Positions 38,577 to 47,690 of a DNA stretch of 64,000 nucleotides are shown here, in pieces. This DNA is from Bacteroidota bacterium (GTDB taxonomy: Bacteria > Bacteroidota > Bacteroidia > Chitinophagales > Chitinophagaceae). Numbering within the stretch: position 1 is the first letter of the stretch; every line of letters begins with the position of its first letter. The stretch lies in NCBI GenBank assembly GCA_023422835.1, contig JAFAGI010000013.1, positions 1-64,000 on the forward strand, read 5' to 3'. The position numbers were made by a program, and so were the translations under genes. Below the pieces are notes generated by a model. The model was given only the letters and a program-made list of their open reading frames with translations. It searched no databases and was not told the DNA's origin.

Positions 38577-40517
38577 CTATTTCCCAAAGCTCACATCATC
38601 TACATTTATCCTTAAACGGTTGTTATTAGAGCGTAAGAAGGAGATGTTTACAATTTTGATACGCACGTCCTGCGTTGCTGTTGCATTGGTATTAAACACA
38701 GCTTCCGATAATACCCCGCGCGAGCCTGTTTTGGTACCAATCGACGTCCAGGTGGCGCCGCCGTCAACAGATTTAAATACTTCAATTTTTATTTCTTTAT
38801 CGGCATCCGTGCTTTCGCTGAATTGCGAGCCGCCAAACTTCAGGGTAACTGTTTTTAGGCCTTTAATATCAAACTCAGTGTTGATAAAGGCTTCAAGCAA
38901 ATTGGTGCCCCTGAATCTGATGGTTTTAGAACCGTTACCTATATCGCCCGTGCCTGCAGAAGATGGCGTGCCGGGGATCGTTTCAGTGCCTAATCTCCAG
39001 TTGCCGGTTTCCAGGGCCTGTACTACGTTTTCTTCGTATTTTTTAGCAGTAGCCTTTTCAAAATCTTCTGTGATGGCGCCGGTAACGGGCGGTGTGCTTG
39101 TAGCATTTCTGCCACCTTCAATATCGGCCTGGGTACGCAAAATAAACTGTGGTTTATTATCATAAATAGAGACATAGCCTGTAACGCTTTTGGCACTATC
39201 ATAGACGGTAATACCTGATTTGTTTTGTATAAACGTTACGACCTCGCCGGTAGCATCTTGGATAAGTGATTTGCTTGGAAATAAAGCGTCTTTTATAGTT
39301 ACCACAGTAGATTCCCATGCTCTTGCATTGGCAATGATCTCTGCAATTGTGGCTACACGCGGAGTTACACTGCCCTTTCCGCTGACTTCTGAAGTTTCCA
39401 CGCCGCTCACCTGTAAGCCGCCGCGGAACACGCTGAGCTTCAGCCCGCCCACGTACGCTGAGATTTTATCATTCAGATTGCCATCTGGGTTAAAACCTTT
39501 ATTAAAGCGCAATTGTATGCCTGCGGTTGCATCCTGAACTCTATAATTTCCGGTAGACTCGTTGGAAGTATCTGATACAAGCACGCCGTCGATCCGGATG
39601 CCTGCCGGGATGGTAGAATCTCCCTTAGCATATTGCAGTAATTCTGCAATGGTGATGATTTTTGCAACAGGTGCCTGTCCGCTGCATCTGGTACCGGTAA
39701 ATTTCACATCGGCTGTGTCGCGAATAGTTAGCTGTATGGTTTTGTTGAAGATGCTTGATACACCAATCAAAGGTCCATTGCCCTGCGGTACAGGTAAGCC
39801 CGCAAAGGTGGCATAGCTGCTGTTTCTCATTACGATGGATTTTGTATCGTCACAGGGTTTAATGGTGAAGTTCACAGCGCTAACTTTTTGAGTGACATCC
39901 GCATAGGTCTTTGCAAGGTCTGCATCTTTAAACTCGGCATTGTTTATCTGTACCAATATGTTTAGCAACGGGTCATTGGCGCTGCCGTTAAATTCTGAAG
40001 GCTTTACTATTTTGGGAGTTACCTCATTGCCGAAAGAACCCGTAATAAGATACTTGCTGAACAGTGTTGAAGGAATGAGACCGAGATTCAAATACTTTCC
40101 GTCCTGATCCCGAACGGAGTCTAAACCAAGTTGTATATTTCCGCCATAATCTCCGAGCATCAGGCCTTTTACTTTTACATACACTCTTCTGCCTACAGGG
40201 TAGGAAGCATACAGGCTGTTCTGGTCCATCCGGATAGGTATGCCCCCGGTCTGGTCTTGTATGACTATTTGTTTGTAGAAATTTCCTGATTTGTCATCAG
40301 CTACTACAATGCCTGAAATTACTTTGTCCGCTTCGACTGTGATAAAAGACCCTTGCGCAGGATAGAGCGCTTTTAATTCCTGGATGGTCATTGTCACCGG
40401 GATATCAGGATCCTCATTGATGGGCGGTTGATCAAATTTTTTGTTACAGGAGAGTACGAACAATAGGCAGCCTATCGCCGTAATACTCATTAATTGGTTT
40501 AAAAAATTATTTTTCAT
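38577..40517 (-). CDS. DUF5689 domain lipoprotein
   Basis: Surface or periplasmic lipoprotein of about 646 residues. The start is placed at the ATG at 40517 (MKNNFLNQLM), with a second in-frame ATG four codons earlier at 40529. The signal peptide ends in a lipobox, LLFVLSC, near residue 24. Three repeated OB-like segments follow (ISGIVVADDKSGNFYKQIVI, RIDGVLVSDTSNESTGNYR, and a third near 400), a pattern of DUF5689 proteins. The C-terminal 180 residues resemble a cleaved-adhesin or jelly-roll domain. It follows the TonB receptor gene closely, so it may be the accessory lipoprotein of that receptor. Confidence 0.82.
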   Translation of the reverse strand: MKNNFLNQLMSITAIGCLLFVLSCNKKFDQPPINEDPDIPVTMTIQELKALYPAQGSFITVEADKVISGIVVADDKSGNFYKQIVIQDQTGGIPIRMDQNSLYASYPVGRRVYVKVKGLMLGDYGGNIQLGLDSVRDQDGKYLNLGLIPSTLFSKYLITGSFGNEVTPKIVKPSEFNGSANDPLLNILVQINNAEFKDADLAKTYADVTQKVSAVNFTIKPCDDTKSIVMRNSSYATFAGLPVPQGNGPLIGVSSIFNKTIQLTIRDTADVKFTGTRCSGQAPVAKIITIAELLQYAKGDSTIPAGIRIDGVLVSDTSNESTGNYRVQDATAGIQLRFNKGFNPDGNLNDKISAYVGGLKLSVFRGGLQVSGVETSEVSGKGSVTPRVATIAEIIANARAWESTVVTIKDALFPSKSLIQDATGEVVTFIQNKSGITVYDSAKSVTGYVSIYDNKPQFILRTQADIEGGRNATSTPPVTGAITEDFEKATAKKYEENVVQALETGNWRLGTETIPGTPSSAGTGDIGNGSKTIRFRGTNLLEAFINTEFDIKGLKTVTLKFGGSQFSESTDADKEIKIEVFKSVDGGATWTSIGTKTGSRGVLSEAVFNTNATATQDVRIKIVNISFLRSNNNRLRINVDDVSFGK

Positions 40518-40534
40518 CTGTATATTCATTTAAA

Positions 40535-43141
40535 TTAATTAAAACGGAATATTACGCTGGCATAATAGTTTATGCCGTATGCATAGTAATATTTTGACGG
40601 AAATTTATTGGCGTTCAGTGTTTGAGGGTTATTGTCAAACCTGGCCTGTTCAAAACCGCCGGAGCGTATATTTGTATTGTTTAAAATATTATTCACACCC
40701 AGGTTAAATACTAGGTAGCTCGGTTGATTGTTGAAGTAGTATTTTCTGGATAATCTTTTAGACCAGCCACCGAAGAAATCCAGTGTAAATTGCGGTTCGT
40801 ATTTTTCCTGCTTGATGGTAGCTGTGTAAAAATCATTGACCTTAGGGTCTGTTATATCCAGGTTCTGGAAAATCTCTTTTGCTCTTTTCGAGGGTGCCGG
40901 ATCAGCCCACATGTTGTTGAAGTAGTTTGCTGTAAGGCTTACATACCAGTATTTCGGCGAACGGTAAAAGAAGCCTGCGCTATATGCATTCTGCGGTGTG
41001 GAAGGAATGCGGTAGTCTTTCAGGTAAATTGTTTGCGGTGCAAATTTTTGCCCGCTGTTATCTATGGAAATAATGGCCTTTTGCCTGCTGTCGTAATAAG
41101 CTCTTCCGGCAAATGCTGCGCCATTGAATGTTAATGTTTGAGTGAGTTTTACTTCAAGTCCTATTTCAGTGCCAAAGAATAATTTATCTATGCCGCTCAA
41201 AGAATAATTGATAAAATCCTGTCTTTCTATTACATCGCCGCCATCATAATAAAAACTCCTTACATCATAGCCATTTTTGCTTTGGGTGTAATAGGCGGTA
41301 AGCGTGGCTTTCACGCGTGGTGTTACAAGCCTGTAGCCGCCTTCAACGGTTTTAAATATCTCGCTTTGTACACTATCCTGCATCGTATTCTGCGTACGCG
41401 GAGCAATAAAAACATTTTCAAAGAAAGGTGGTGCGGTAAAGTAGCCTCCGTTTAAAAAGAAATAATTCCTTCCGTTGTACTTGTAAGTTACTCCCGCTTT
41501 GGCAGACACATTAGTAAAGTTTAGTTTTTTAGAATCTCCGTAGGATTGCTCCAGGAAAAGACCGTTCTTGTTCAGGCCTGTCCTGTAAAAGCTTGACTGG
41601 GAAATTTCGCCGCCGGCAAAGAAATCAAAATTGTCCAGCAGAATTATGCCCTGCGCCCAAGCAGCGGCACGGTTCATGGTCATGGTATAATCGTAGCCGT
41701 ATTTTTCACCGGTTTTTACAATACGGTTGGGCATGTTCACATCATGCTGCCATTTGTCTCTCTCTAATGGAAAAGCTCTTTGCGCAAACTGGTTAATGTT
41801 TACAAGGAAATCTCCGCCCAAAAGATCTTTCACTTCTTGGTAATAAGCATTTACCTGGTTTTGGAAATTGGCGCCGGCAGTCAGGGTCACTTTATTATTC
41901 AGTTGCGTTTTATACACCGTATTGGCCATGATCCTTTTCAGATCATTCACACGGTTAGATAAAATGTACAAGGAGCGTTTACCTGTCAGTGTGTTGCCTG
42001 CATTGCCGTTAATGTTGGTCACAGTTTCTAAGTTACCGTAGTTTACATCGTAGAGGCTGTGCCAGTTTATCTGCAAGGCACCGGGATTATTCTTAAAATA
42101 ATCGCGTAAAATATTGGCTTTATTCGGCTCGGTTAGGTCGTAATAGCTTGGCAGGTTCCGGTAATAATCCGGACGCGGGTCAGGAGCATTGAACCAGTCT
42201 ATGCCGGAAGTTTTCCTTTTGCCAAACACATAGGCTACAGAAGTCATCAGGCTGCTTTTGTTGGTTGGTTTGTACTCATGCACCGCCATAAACGCGGGTT
42301 GAAAAGTCTCAGCCACATTAGCATTTCTTTTTTTCCCGTTCTGGAAGCCCCAGGCCGGGTTGTAGTAGTTTGTGCCTGCCAGGTCCATCGCTTCCTGGGT
42401 GCTTGGCGACTGGCGTCCGTTCTCAGTTGGCGTGCCGAAAGCTATCAGGGAAAATGTGTTTTTTGTGCCCATAAGCTTATCCACCGCAGCATAATAACTC
42501 AGGCTTCTGTAATATGAGCCGGGTATAAAGCCTTCATTGGCATAGCGCGGGCTGAGCATAAAACTGTAAGCCCAGCCTTTTTTATTAAATCCCGATCCGT
42601 GTGTCAATAGTATGCGATGGGTATAATTGCGGTTAGAAACAGCATAGCCTATTTGTGTTTGAGCCCATTGCGCACCAGCACGCATATCAATGTTGGTGTT
42701 AAGTCCAAGGCTGCCGATCGCAAAGTCGCCGGCGGCAAGGCCGTATGCATTTTCACGTGAGCGCATTACGCTGGTTAAGCCGGACCAGAGCCCGTAAGGT
42801 GTGAAGCCGTTGTCGAGCCCCGTAAAGTCAATCCCATTGAGATAAACAGCATCACCGTTTTCGTAACTGCGCAGCCTGAAGCGTGCCGGGCTGAAATTGT
42901 ACGACACCGCAGAGAGGAATGGGTCTCTCCCCGCTGTTAAAATGGATGATACCGTGCCCAGAGAGCCGTCTTCCAAATCATCGTCGTTGATCGTAATGGT
43001 TGGAAGATTATCTATAGCCTGCGATTTAATATCTGCTATCATAGAATCTGTGCGGGGAATGGTATCCGTGAGCAGATCCGACTGTGCCATCAGTGCTGAG
43101 CCTGAAACGAGTAGGAAAAGCGTGAGGAAGCTTGCCTTCAT
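40535..43141 (-). CDS. TonB-dependent receptor of the DUF5689/nuclease locus
   Basis: 868-residue outer-membrane receptor with signal peptide 1-19 (LMAQ). A short plug region (about 45-150, with NLPTITINDDDLEDGSLGT in part and RLRSYENGDAVYLNG) is followed by a large barrel that ends in the aromatic YYASVIFRFN. It has no N-terminal carboxypeptidase-like domain. The DUF5689 gene follows at once, and a secreted nuclease gene diverges from it at 43504. In other Bacteroidota such trios occur together; uptake of nucleic-acid breakdown products or phosphate is inferred, not shown. Confidence 0.85.
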   Translation of the reverse strand: MKASFLTLFLLVSGSALMAQSDLLTDTIPRTDSMIADIKSQAIDNLPTITINDDDLEDGSLGTVSSILTAGRDPFLSAVSYNFSPARFRLRSYENGDAVYLNGIDFTGLDNGFTPYGLWSGLTSVMRSRENAYGLAAGDFAIGSLGLNTNIDMRAGAQWAQTQIGYAVSNRNYTHRILLTHGSGFNKKGWAYSFMLSPRYANEGFIPGSYYRSLSYYAAVDKLMGTKNTFSLIAFGTPTENGRQSPSTQEAMDLAGTNYYNPAWGFQNGKKRNANVAETFQPAFMAVHEYKPTNKSSLMTSVAYVFGKRKTSGIDWFNAPDPRPDYYRNLPSYYDLTEPNKANILRDYFKNNPGALQINWHSLYDVNYGNLETVTNINGNAGNTLTGKRSLYILSNRVNDLKRIMANTVYKTQLNNKVTLTAGANFQNQVNAYYQEVKDLLGGDFLVNINQFAQRAFPLERDKWQHDVNMPNRIVKTGEKYGYDYTMTMNRAAAWAQGIILLDNFDFFAGGEISQSSFYRTGLNKNGLFLEQSYGDSKKLNFTNVSAKAGVTYKYNGRNYFFLNGGYFTAPPFFENVFIAPRTQNTMQDSVQSEIFKTVEGGYRLVTPRVKATLTAYYTQSKNGYDVRSFYYDGGDVIERQDFINYSLSGIDKLFFGTEIGLEVKLTQTLTFNGAAFAGRAYYDSRQKAIISIDNSGQKFAPQTIYLKDYRIPSTPQNAYSAGFFYRSPKYWYVSLTANYFNNMWADPAPSKRAKEIFQNLDITDPKVNDFYTATIKQEKYEPQFTLDFFGGWSKRLSRKYYFNNQPSYLVFNLGVNNILNNTNIRSGGFEQARFDNNPQTLNANKFPSKYYYAYGINYYASVIFRFN

Positions 43142-43297
43142 AAAATGTATTTTAAATTATAGCAAACAAATTGTATGTAAATATAAGCATTATTCGTTTT
43201 ATTTGTTAAAAAAAGTTAACTTTATTTATTGGTATTCAGGTAAAGCGCTGAAAGGTAATTGAATGGTAAATAAGCATATAATTCCCTGGAGCAGTAA

Positions 43298-43398
43298 CAT
43301 GCATTGAGCCATAAGAATGTTGCATATGACGAGGAATAAGCGAAGGTTCACTGCATTTTATACCATGTGGCAACTAAAAAACAAATAAATATATACAC
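43298..43398 (+). repeat. Dispersed intergenic repeat, diverged copy B1
   Basis: Shares AGCCATAAG, GTTGCATA and CATGTGGCAACTAAAAAACA with the next copy (which reads CATGCGACCATTAAAAACA), and ends in TATACACATGAAA at the junction with it. The middle is poorly conserved and the second hairpin is lost. Confidence 0.55.
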
Positions 43399-43503
43399 AT
43401 GAAATAGCCATAAGCGAAGTTGCATACCAACCGCGGATGAATAAAGGCTATTCCATGCGACCATTAAAAACAGCTGCAAAGCGGCGCACTAAAAATTATA
43501 CAC
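43399..43503 (+). repeat. Dispersed intergenic repeat, copy B2
   Basis: A 105-base unit bounded by ATGAAA at 43399-43404 and by the nuclease start ATGAAA at 43504-43509. Potential stems: AATAGCC (43403-43409) with GGCTATT (43446-43452), GTTG-CATAC-CAAC (43419-43431), and GCTGC-AAA-GCGGC (43473-43485). Related copies lie at 38395-38501 (minus) and 53793-53916. Confidence 0.8.
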
Positions 43504-44547
43504 ATGAAAAGATATTCACTGCTTACAATTTTTATCTGTGTCTTTACCTTTTGGGGTCAGGCACAAACTACTTATAAAACGGCAGTAGTAAGCTTTTACA
43601 ACCTGGAAAATCTGTACGATACTATTTGGCACGGTAAAAATGATGATATTTCCTTTACCCCGCGAGGCTCAAAAGCTTATACTACAGCTATCTTTTCCGA
43701 TAAGATCAACAAACTGGCTACGGTTATTTCCCAGATCGGGACCGATGTAAATCCCGACGGCGCGGCTATCCTGGGCGTTGCGGAAGTGGAGAACCTTAGT
43801 GTTTTACAAACGCTGGTAGCACATCCGTTACTGGCAAAGAGAGGCTTAAAGATCATTCATTATGATTCTAAAGATTTTCGTGGTGTAGACGTGGCGCTGA
43901 TATACAATCCAAAATATTTTCAGGTGGAAGCAAGTAAACCGTTGTATGTAGCCCTGCCAAGCGGCTCAAAGGATGCGGTTTTTACCAGGGATGTATTATG
44001 GGTTACAGGCAACATGGATGGCGAAAGGGTGGATGTGTTTGTGAATCACTGGCCAAGCCGTTCGGGCGGTGAGAAGAGGTCTATGCCTGGCAGGATGGCG
44101 GCTGCTAAAGCTGTACGCTCGGTAGTTGACAACCTGCTGAGCAATAATGCTGATGCAAAGATCATTATCATGGGCGACCTGAATGACGATCCGGTGAATG
44201 AAAGCATCAGTATTGGTTTGCGCGCTCACGGCGATGCCAGGAAGCTAAAAGCCGGAGATCTTTATAATCCATGGGTGGAATTTTACAAAAGCGGGCTGGG
44301 CACGCTGGCTTACCAGGATGCCTGGAGCCTGTTTGACCAGATCATTATGTCGCCGGCTTTTCTTGACAAAAAGCAACAGGGTTTTTTCCTGTATAAGCAT
44401 CATATCTTTAAACCCGGCTATTTGATAGAAAATATAGGCAAGTACAAGGGCTATCCTATGCGTACCTATAGCGGAGATGTGTACCGCGGGGGCTATAGCG
44501 ACCACTTCCCCACCTACCTGGTGTTGTTGAAAAGAAGTGAGAGGTGA
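43504..44547 (+). CDS. Secreted endonuclease/exonuclease/phosphatase family nuclease
   Basis: 347-residue EEP-fold enzyme with signal peptide 1-20 (GQAQ). Family motifs run in order: SFYNLENLYD, GVAEVENLSVLQ with the metal-binding Glu, FRGVDVALIYN, VNHWPSRSGG, IIMGDLNDDP, DQIIMSPAF and the terminal YSDHFPTY with the catalytic His. The set is closest to bacterial extracellular nucleases. It diverges from a TonB receptor/DUF5689 pair, which suggests extracellular DNA or RNA degradation with product uptake. The start codon abuts repeat copy B2. Confidence 0.87.
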   Translation: MKRYSLLTIFICVFTFWGQAQTTYKTAVVSFYNLENLYDTIWHGKNDDISFTPRGSKAYTTAIFSDKINKLATVISQIGTDVNPDGAAILGVAEVENLSVLQTLVAHPLLAKRGLKIIHYDSKDFRGVDVALIYNPKYFQVEASKPLYVALPSGSKDAVFTRDVLWVTGNMDGERVDVFVNHWPSRSGGEKRSMPGRMAAAKAVRSVVDNLLSNNADAKIIIMGDLNDDPVNESISIGLRAHGDARKLKAGDLYNPWVEFYKSGLGTLAYQDAWSLFDQIIMSPAFLDKKQQGFFLYKHHIFKPGYLIENIGKYKGYPMRTYSGDVYRGGYSDHFPTYLVLLKRSER

Positions 44548-44746
44548 AAAGTGCCATCCCTAAATAGTGTTGACCGTTTTTAAACTATTATCGTTATGGA
44601 TAATGTAGTCAAAAATAGTTTTTGGTGCCGGTGTTTGTTCGAGCATAGAATAATTTGGCAAGCTTTAGTGCCTTTGCCCAGAGGCCCCAAAAGAGTTTCA
44701 GTAACTGGATGATTGCAGTCAATTTCAAACATAATTCATAAACAGG

Positions 44747-45466
44747 CTATATTCCCAGCTTTTCTATGGCTGCTGCTGCAGCAGCCTGGCTGGCTTCTTT
44801 TTTATTGTAGCCGCGTCCTTCGGTTACAGGCACACCGTTTAAAACAATGGCAACGGTAAATACCCTGCGCCCGCGGTCGTATTTCTCATCAATGGTTTCA
44901 AAAGAAAGCTGGTGGTTGTTTTTATTAGCCCAGCCGATGAGTTTATTTTTAAGGTTGATCTCTACCAGCTCCAGGTCTTCCACAAACAAATAAGGAATAA
45001 CGATTTGGTTCAGTACCCACTTTTTGGTTTTCTCATAGCCTTTATCCAGGTAAACCGCGCCAACAATAGCCTCCAGTGTATTGCCAAAGATCTGGCTGTT
45101 CTTTATAGCGTTGTCGTGTTTGTTGAAGAAAGTAATATTGTTTAATCCCATCTTGATGGCAATAGCATTCAGCGTTTGCCTGTTCACCATTTTGCTGCGC
45201 ATTTCTGTGAGGAAGCCTTCGTGCTTGTAAGGATATCTTTTAAACAGGTAATCTGCTATTACAGCGCCAAGCACCGCATCGCCGAGGTATTCCAGGCGTT
45301 CATTGTTTTCAATGGGGTTGTTGTTAGACGATGAATGGCTCAGTGCGCGCGTAAACAAAGGAGCATTCTTGAGCTTAAGCCCCAGGACATACTCAACCTG
45401 CTGTTTGGATGAAGATTTTTTTTTGCTGAAAATATTTTTCCTGATCAGTTTCACAAGATCATGCAA
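44747..45466 (-). CDS. rnc: Ribonuclease III
   Basis: Double-strand RNA endonuclease for rRNA and mRNA processing, 239 residues. The signature ERLEYLGDAVL is at 56-66, the second acidic cluster NTLEAIVGAVYLD near 128-140, and a double-strand-RNA-binding domain occupies about 168-238 (KKEASQAAAAAAIEKL at the end). The gene overlaps the fabF 3' end by eight bases, so acpP, fabF and rnc form one operon, a common arrangement in bacteria. Confidence 0.96.
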   Translation of the reverse strand: MHDLVKLIRKNIFSKKKSSSKQQVEYVLGLKLKNAPLFTRALSHSSSNNNPIENNERLEYLGDAVLGAVIADYLFKRYPYKHEGFLTEMRSKMVNRQTLNAIAIKMGLNNITFFNKHDNAIKNSQIFGNTLEAIVGAVYLDKGYEKTKKWVLNQIVIPYLFVEDLELVEINLKNKLIGWANKNNHQLSFETIDEKYDRGRRVFTVAIVLNGVPVTEGRGYNKKEASQAAAAAAIEKLGI

Positions 45467-46715
45467 CGTATTTCTTTACAATGATCGCAGCGTTGTGTCC
45501 GCCAAAGCCGAAGGTATTGCTTAGCGCTGCATTCACCGGCCTTTCCTGTGCCTTATTAAACGTCATGTTTAATTTCGGGTCAAGGTCTTCGTCGTCAGTA
45601 AAGTGGTTGATAGTAGGTGGTACAATATTATGCCTGATGCTCATAATACAAGCTATAGCTTCAATCACGCCGGCTGCACCCAGGCAGTGTCCTGTCATTG
45701 ATTTGGTAGAGCTGATATTGAGTTTGTAGGCGTGTTCTCCGAATACATTCAGGATGGCTTTAATTTCTGCCATATCTCCAAGAGGCGTGGAGGTGCCATG
45801 GGTATTGATGTAGCCAATTTCTTCTACATTCATATTGGCGTCCTTCAAAGCCTGTCGCATTACGTTTTCCGCGCCCAGTCCCTCCGGATGAGGTGCTGTA
45901 ATGTGGTAAGCGTCTGCAGTAGCGCCTCCGCCTGCAATTTCGCAATAGATTTTTGCACCCCGATTCAGGGCGCTCTCCAGTGTTTCTAAAACCAGTATGC
46001 CGCCTGCTTCGCCTATCACAAAGCCGTCTCTATCCTTATCATAAGGCCGGGAAGCTGTCTGCGGATCATCGTTTCTTTCGCTGAGCGCTTTCATGGAGTT
46101 AAACCCGCCAACGCCAGCTTCGCTGATCACCGCTTCGCTGCCCCCTGTAAGCACAATGTCTGCTTTATCCATGCGCAATACATCCAACGCATTGATAATA
46201 GCGTGTGTGCTGCTGGCACATGCACTTACCGTGGCATAGTTAGGCCCGCGGAGGTTGTGTCTCATAGACACTTGCCCGGGAGCAATGTCCAGGATCATCT
46301 TGGGGATGAAGAAAGGGCTGAAGCGTGGTGTGCCGTCGCCTTTAGCAAACTCCATTACCTCATTCTGGAAAGTGATAAGCCCGCCGATGCCGCTGCCAAG
46401 GATTACGCCGGTCCTGTCGGGGTTGATGTTGTTCCTGTTGAGGCCTGCATCTGCCATTGCCTGGTCGCTGGCTACAATGGCCAGTTGGGCAAACCTGTCC
46501 AGTTTGCGCGCTTCTTTTTTGTCGAGCCCGTGTTCTTCGGGATTGAAATTCTTAATTTCGCAGGCAAATTTGGTCTTGAACTTAGAGGCATCAAAAAGAG
46601 TAATGGGTGCAGCTCCGGAAACCCCGTTCACTAATCCATTCCAATATTCTTCCAAAGTGTTTCCAAGTGGCGTGATCGCACCAATGCCAGTTACTACTAC
46701 TCTCTTCTGATCCAT
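45459..46715 (-). CDS. fabF: 3-oxoacyl-ACP synthase II
   Basis: Beta-ketoacyl-ACP synthase II, the elongating condensing enzyme of fatty-acid synthesis, 418 residues from the ATG at 46715 (MDQKRVVVTGIG). The frame also begins at 46742, but the shorter form matches the family start. Catalytic triad: Cys166 (SACASST), His306 (THGTSTP) and His343 (MTGHCLGA). The glycine-rich NTFGFGGHNA lies near the C-terminus. It follows acpP by 114 bases. Confidence 0.96.
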   Translation of the reverse strand: MDQKRVVVTGIGAITPLGNTLEEYWNGLVNGVSGAAPITLFDASKFKTKFACEIKNFNPEEHGLDKKEARKLDRFAQLAIVASDQAMADAGLNRNNINPDRTGVILGSGIGGLITFQNEVMEFAKGDGTPRFSPFFIPKMILDIAPGQVSMRHNLRGPNYATVSACASSTHAIINALDVLRMDKADIVLTGGSEAVISEAGVGGFNSMKALSERNDDPQTASRPYDKDRDGFVIGEAGGILVLETLESALNRGAKIYCEIAGGGATADAYHITAPHPEGLGAENVMRQALKDANMNVEEIGYINTHGTSTPLGDMAEIKAILNVFGEHAYKLNISSTKSMTGHCLGAAGVIEAIACIMSIRHNIVPPTINHFTDDEDLDPKLNMTFNKAQERPVNAALSNTFGFGGHNAAIIVKKYVA

Positions 46716-46829
46716 AAAATTCTTTATAAAAGTTTTAATCAATATACGTAAAACCGTACTAACAGCGCGAAAGGTATCAACGATGAGAGTACGGATTTAT
46801 ATCTTAAAGATTGTTGCTACCGCGAATGA

Positions 46830-47066
46830 TTATTTGGCGTGTTCTTCCAAATAGCTAACTGCCTGACCTACAGTAGTTATAGTTTCAGCCTGTTCGTCGG
46901 GAATAGAGATATTGAATTCTTTTTCAAATTCCATGATCAATTCAACGGTATCTAACGAATCGGCGCCCAAATCGTTGGTGAAGGAAGCCTCAGTAGTTAC
47001 TTCTGATTCTTCCACGCCTAATTTGTCAACAATAATCTTTTTAACTCTGTTTTCGATTTCTGACAT
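46830..47066 (-). CDS. acpP: Acyl carrier protein
   Basis: 78-residue acidic carrier of growing acyl chains. The phosphopantetheine site is Ser37 in GADSLDTVE. Length and helix pattern are standard. First of acpP-fabF-rnc; a -7 element TATTTTTG lies 26 bases upstream of the start on the minus strand. Confidence 0.98.
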   Translation of the reverse strand: MSEIENRVKKIIVDKLGVEESEVTTEASFTNDLGADSLDTVELIMEFEKEFNISIPDEQAETITTVGQAVSYLEEHAK

Positions 47067-47092
47067 TGTAATTTAAATTTTAGTTACAAGGG

Positions 47093-47100
47093 CAAAAATA
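47093..47100 (-). promoter_or_regulatory. -7 promoter element of acpP-fabF-rnc
   Basis: The minus strand reads TATTTTTG, fitting TAnnTTTG, 26 bases before the acpP ATG. No clear TTG is found 19 bases further upstream. Confidence 0.5.
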
Positions 47101-47252
47101 GATATTTTAATTAAAATAAAGAAGTTTCTCATCTTTTTTTTATTTAGCCTCCGGTCGTGCTTTTATGGAAAATTAATTAGTTGATTTTATTGATAAAAAA
47201 GATAAAAATTAATCAAAAAGAATTAATTTACGTGCAAGTTAATTATCCCCTT

Positions 47253-47690
47253 ATGTCATTGCAATACATTGATTACGGAACACCCCAGTATAAAGAAATG
47301 GTGAAATTAAAGAAAACTGTTCTTGAAAAAACTTTGGGAATAGATTTCAATACAGATTACCTTAAAATGGACCAGGACAATATCCTACTGGGCTGCTACG
47401 ACGACGGCAGGTTAGAAGGCTGTTGCCAGCTCAAAAGAATAGATGATAAAACCATGCAGCTGCGCCAGATGGCTGTAGCAAGCGGGCTACAGGGCAAGGG
47501 CATCGGCAAGGTGCTGTTGCGTTTTGCCGAAACACTGGCAAAGGATCAGGGGTACAAACGCATTTACATGCATGCACCCGAAGCTTCCAGGGGCTTTTAT
47601 GAAAAGTGCGGCTACGTGGTCTATGGCGAGCCTTTTTACAGGCAGGGCATCAGGCATTTGCTGATGGAAAAAAAGCTGTACAACATTTAG
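47253..47690 (+). CDS. GNAT-family N-acetyltransferase
   Basis: Acetyl-CoA-dependent acyltransferase of 145 residues from the ATG at 47253 (MSLQYIDYG); an upstream TTG at 47181 would add 24 AT-rich codons. The acetyl-CoA loop is VASGLQGKGIGKVLL, the beta4 strand precedes it, and the GFYEKCGYVVYGEPF motif near the end is typical. The substrate is unknown. Its stop overlaps the 3' end of the convergent IPExxxVDY gene by four bases. Confidence 0.88.
   Translation: MSLQYIDYGTPQYKEMVKLKKTVLEKTLGIDFNTDYLKMDQDNILLGCYDDGRLEGCCQLKRIDDKTMQLRQMAVASGLQGKGIGKVLLRFAETLAKDQGYKRIYMHAPEASRGFYEKCGYVVYGEPFYRQGIRHLLMEKKLYNI

Larger units (their letters stand above)
43142..43503. other. 362-base divergent region with tandem repeats
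   Basis: This separates the TonB receptor gene (-) from the nuclease gene (+). The left 150 bases are AT-rich and probably hold the receptor promoter. The right 200 bases consist of a diverged repeat copy (B1, about 43298-43398) followed by a well-conserved one (B2, 43399-43503) that ends at the nuclease start codon. Confidence 0.6.

Noticed and set aside
38563-39165. 200-codon plus-strand frame
   Set aside because: It lies opposite the 3' end of the DUF5689 gene, whose frame is far longer and has a lipobox and domain structure.
44550-44746. Possible further copy of the dispersed repeat (minus strand TATTCTATGCT and TTTAAAAACGG)
   Set aside because: Only short matches remain and the order and hairpins are not preserved, so it may be chance in AT-rich DNA.
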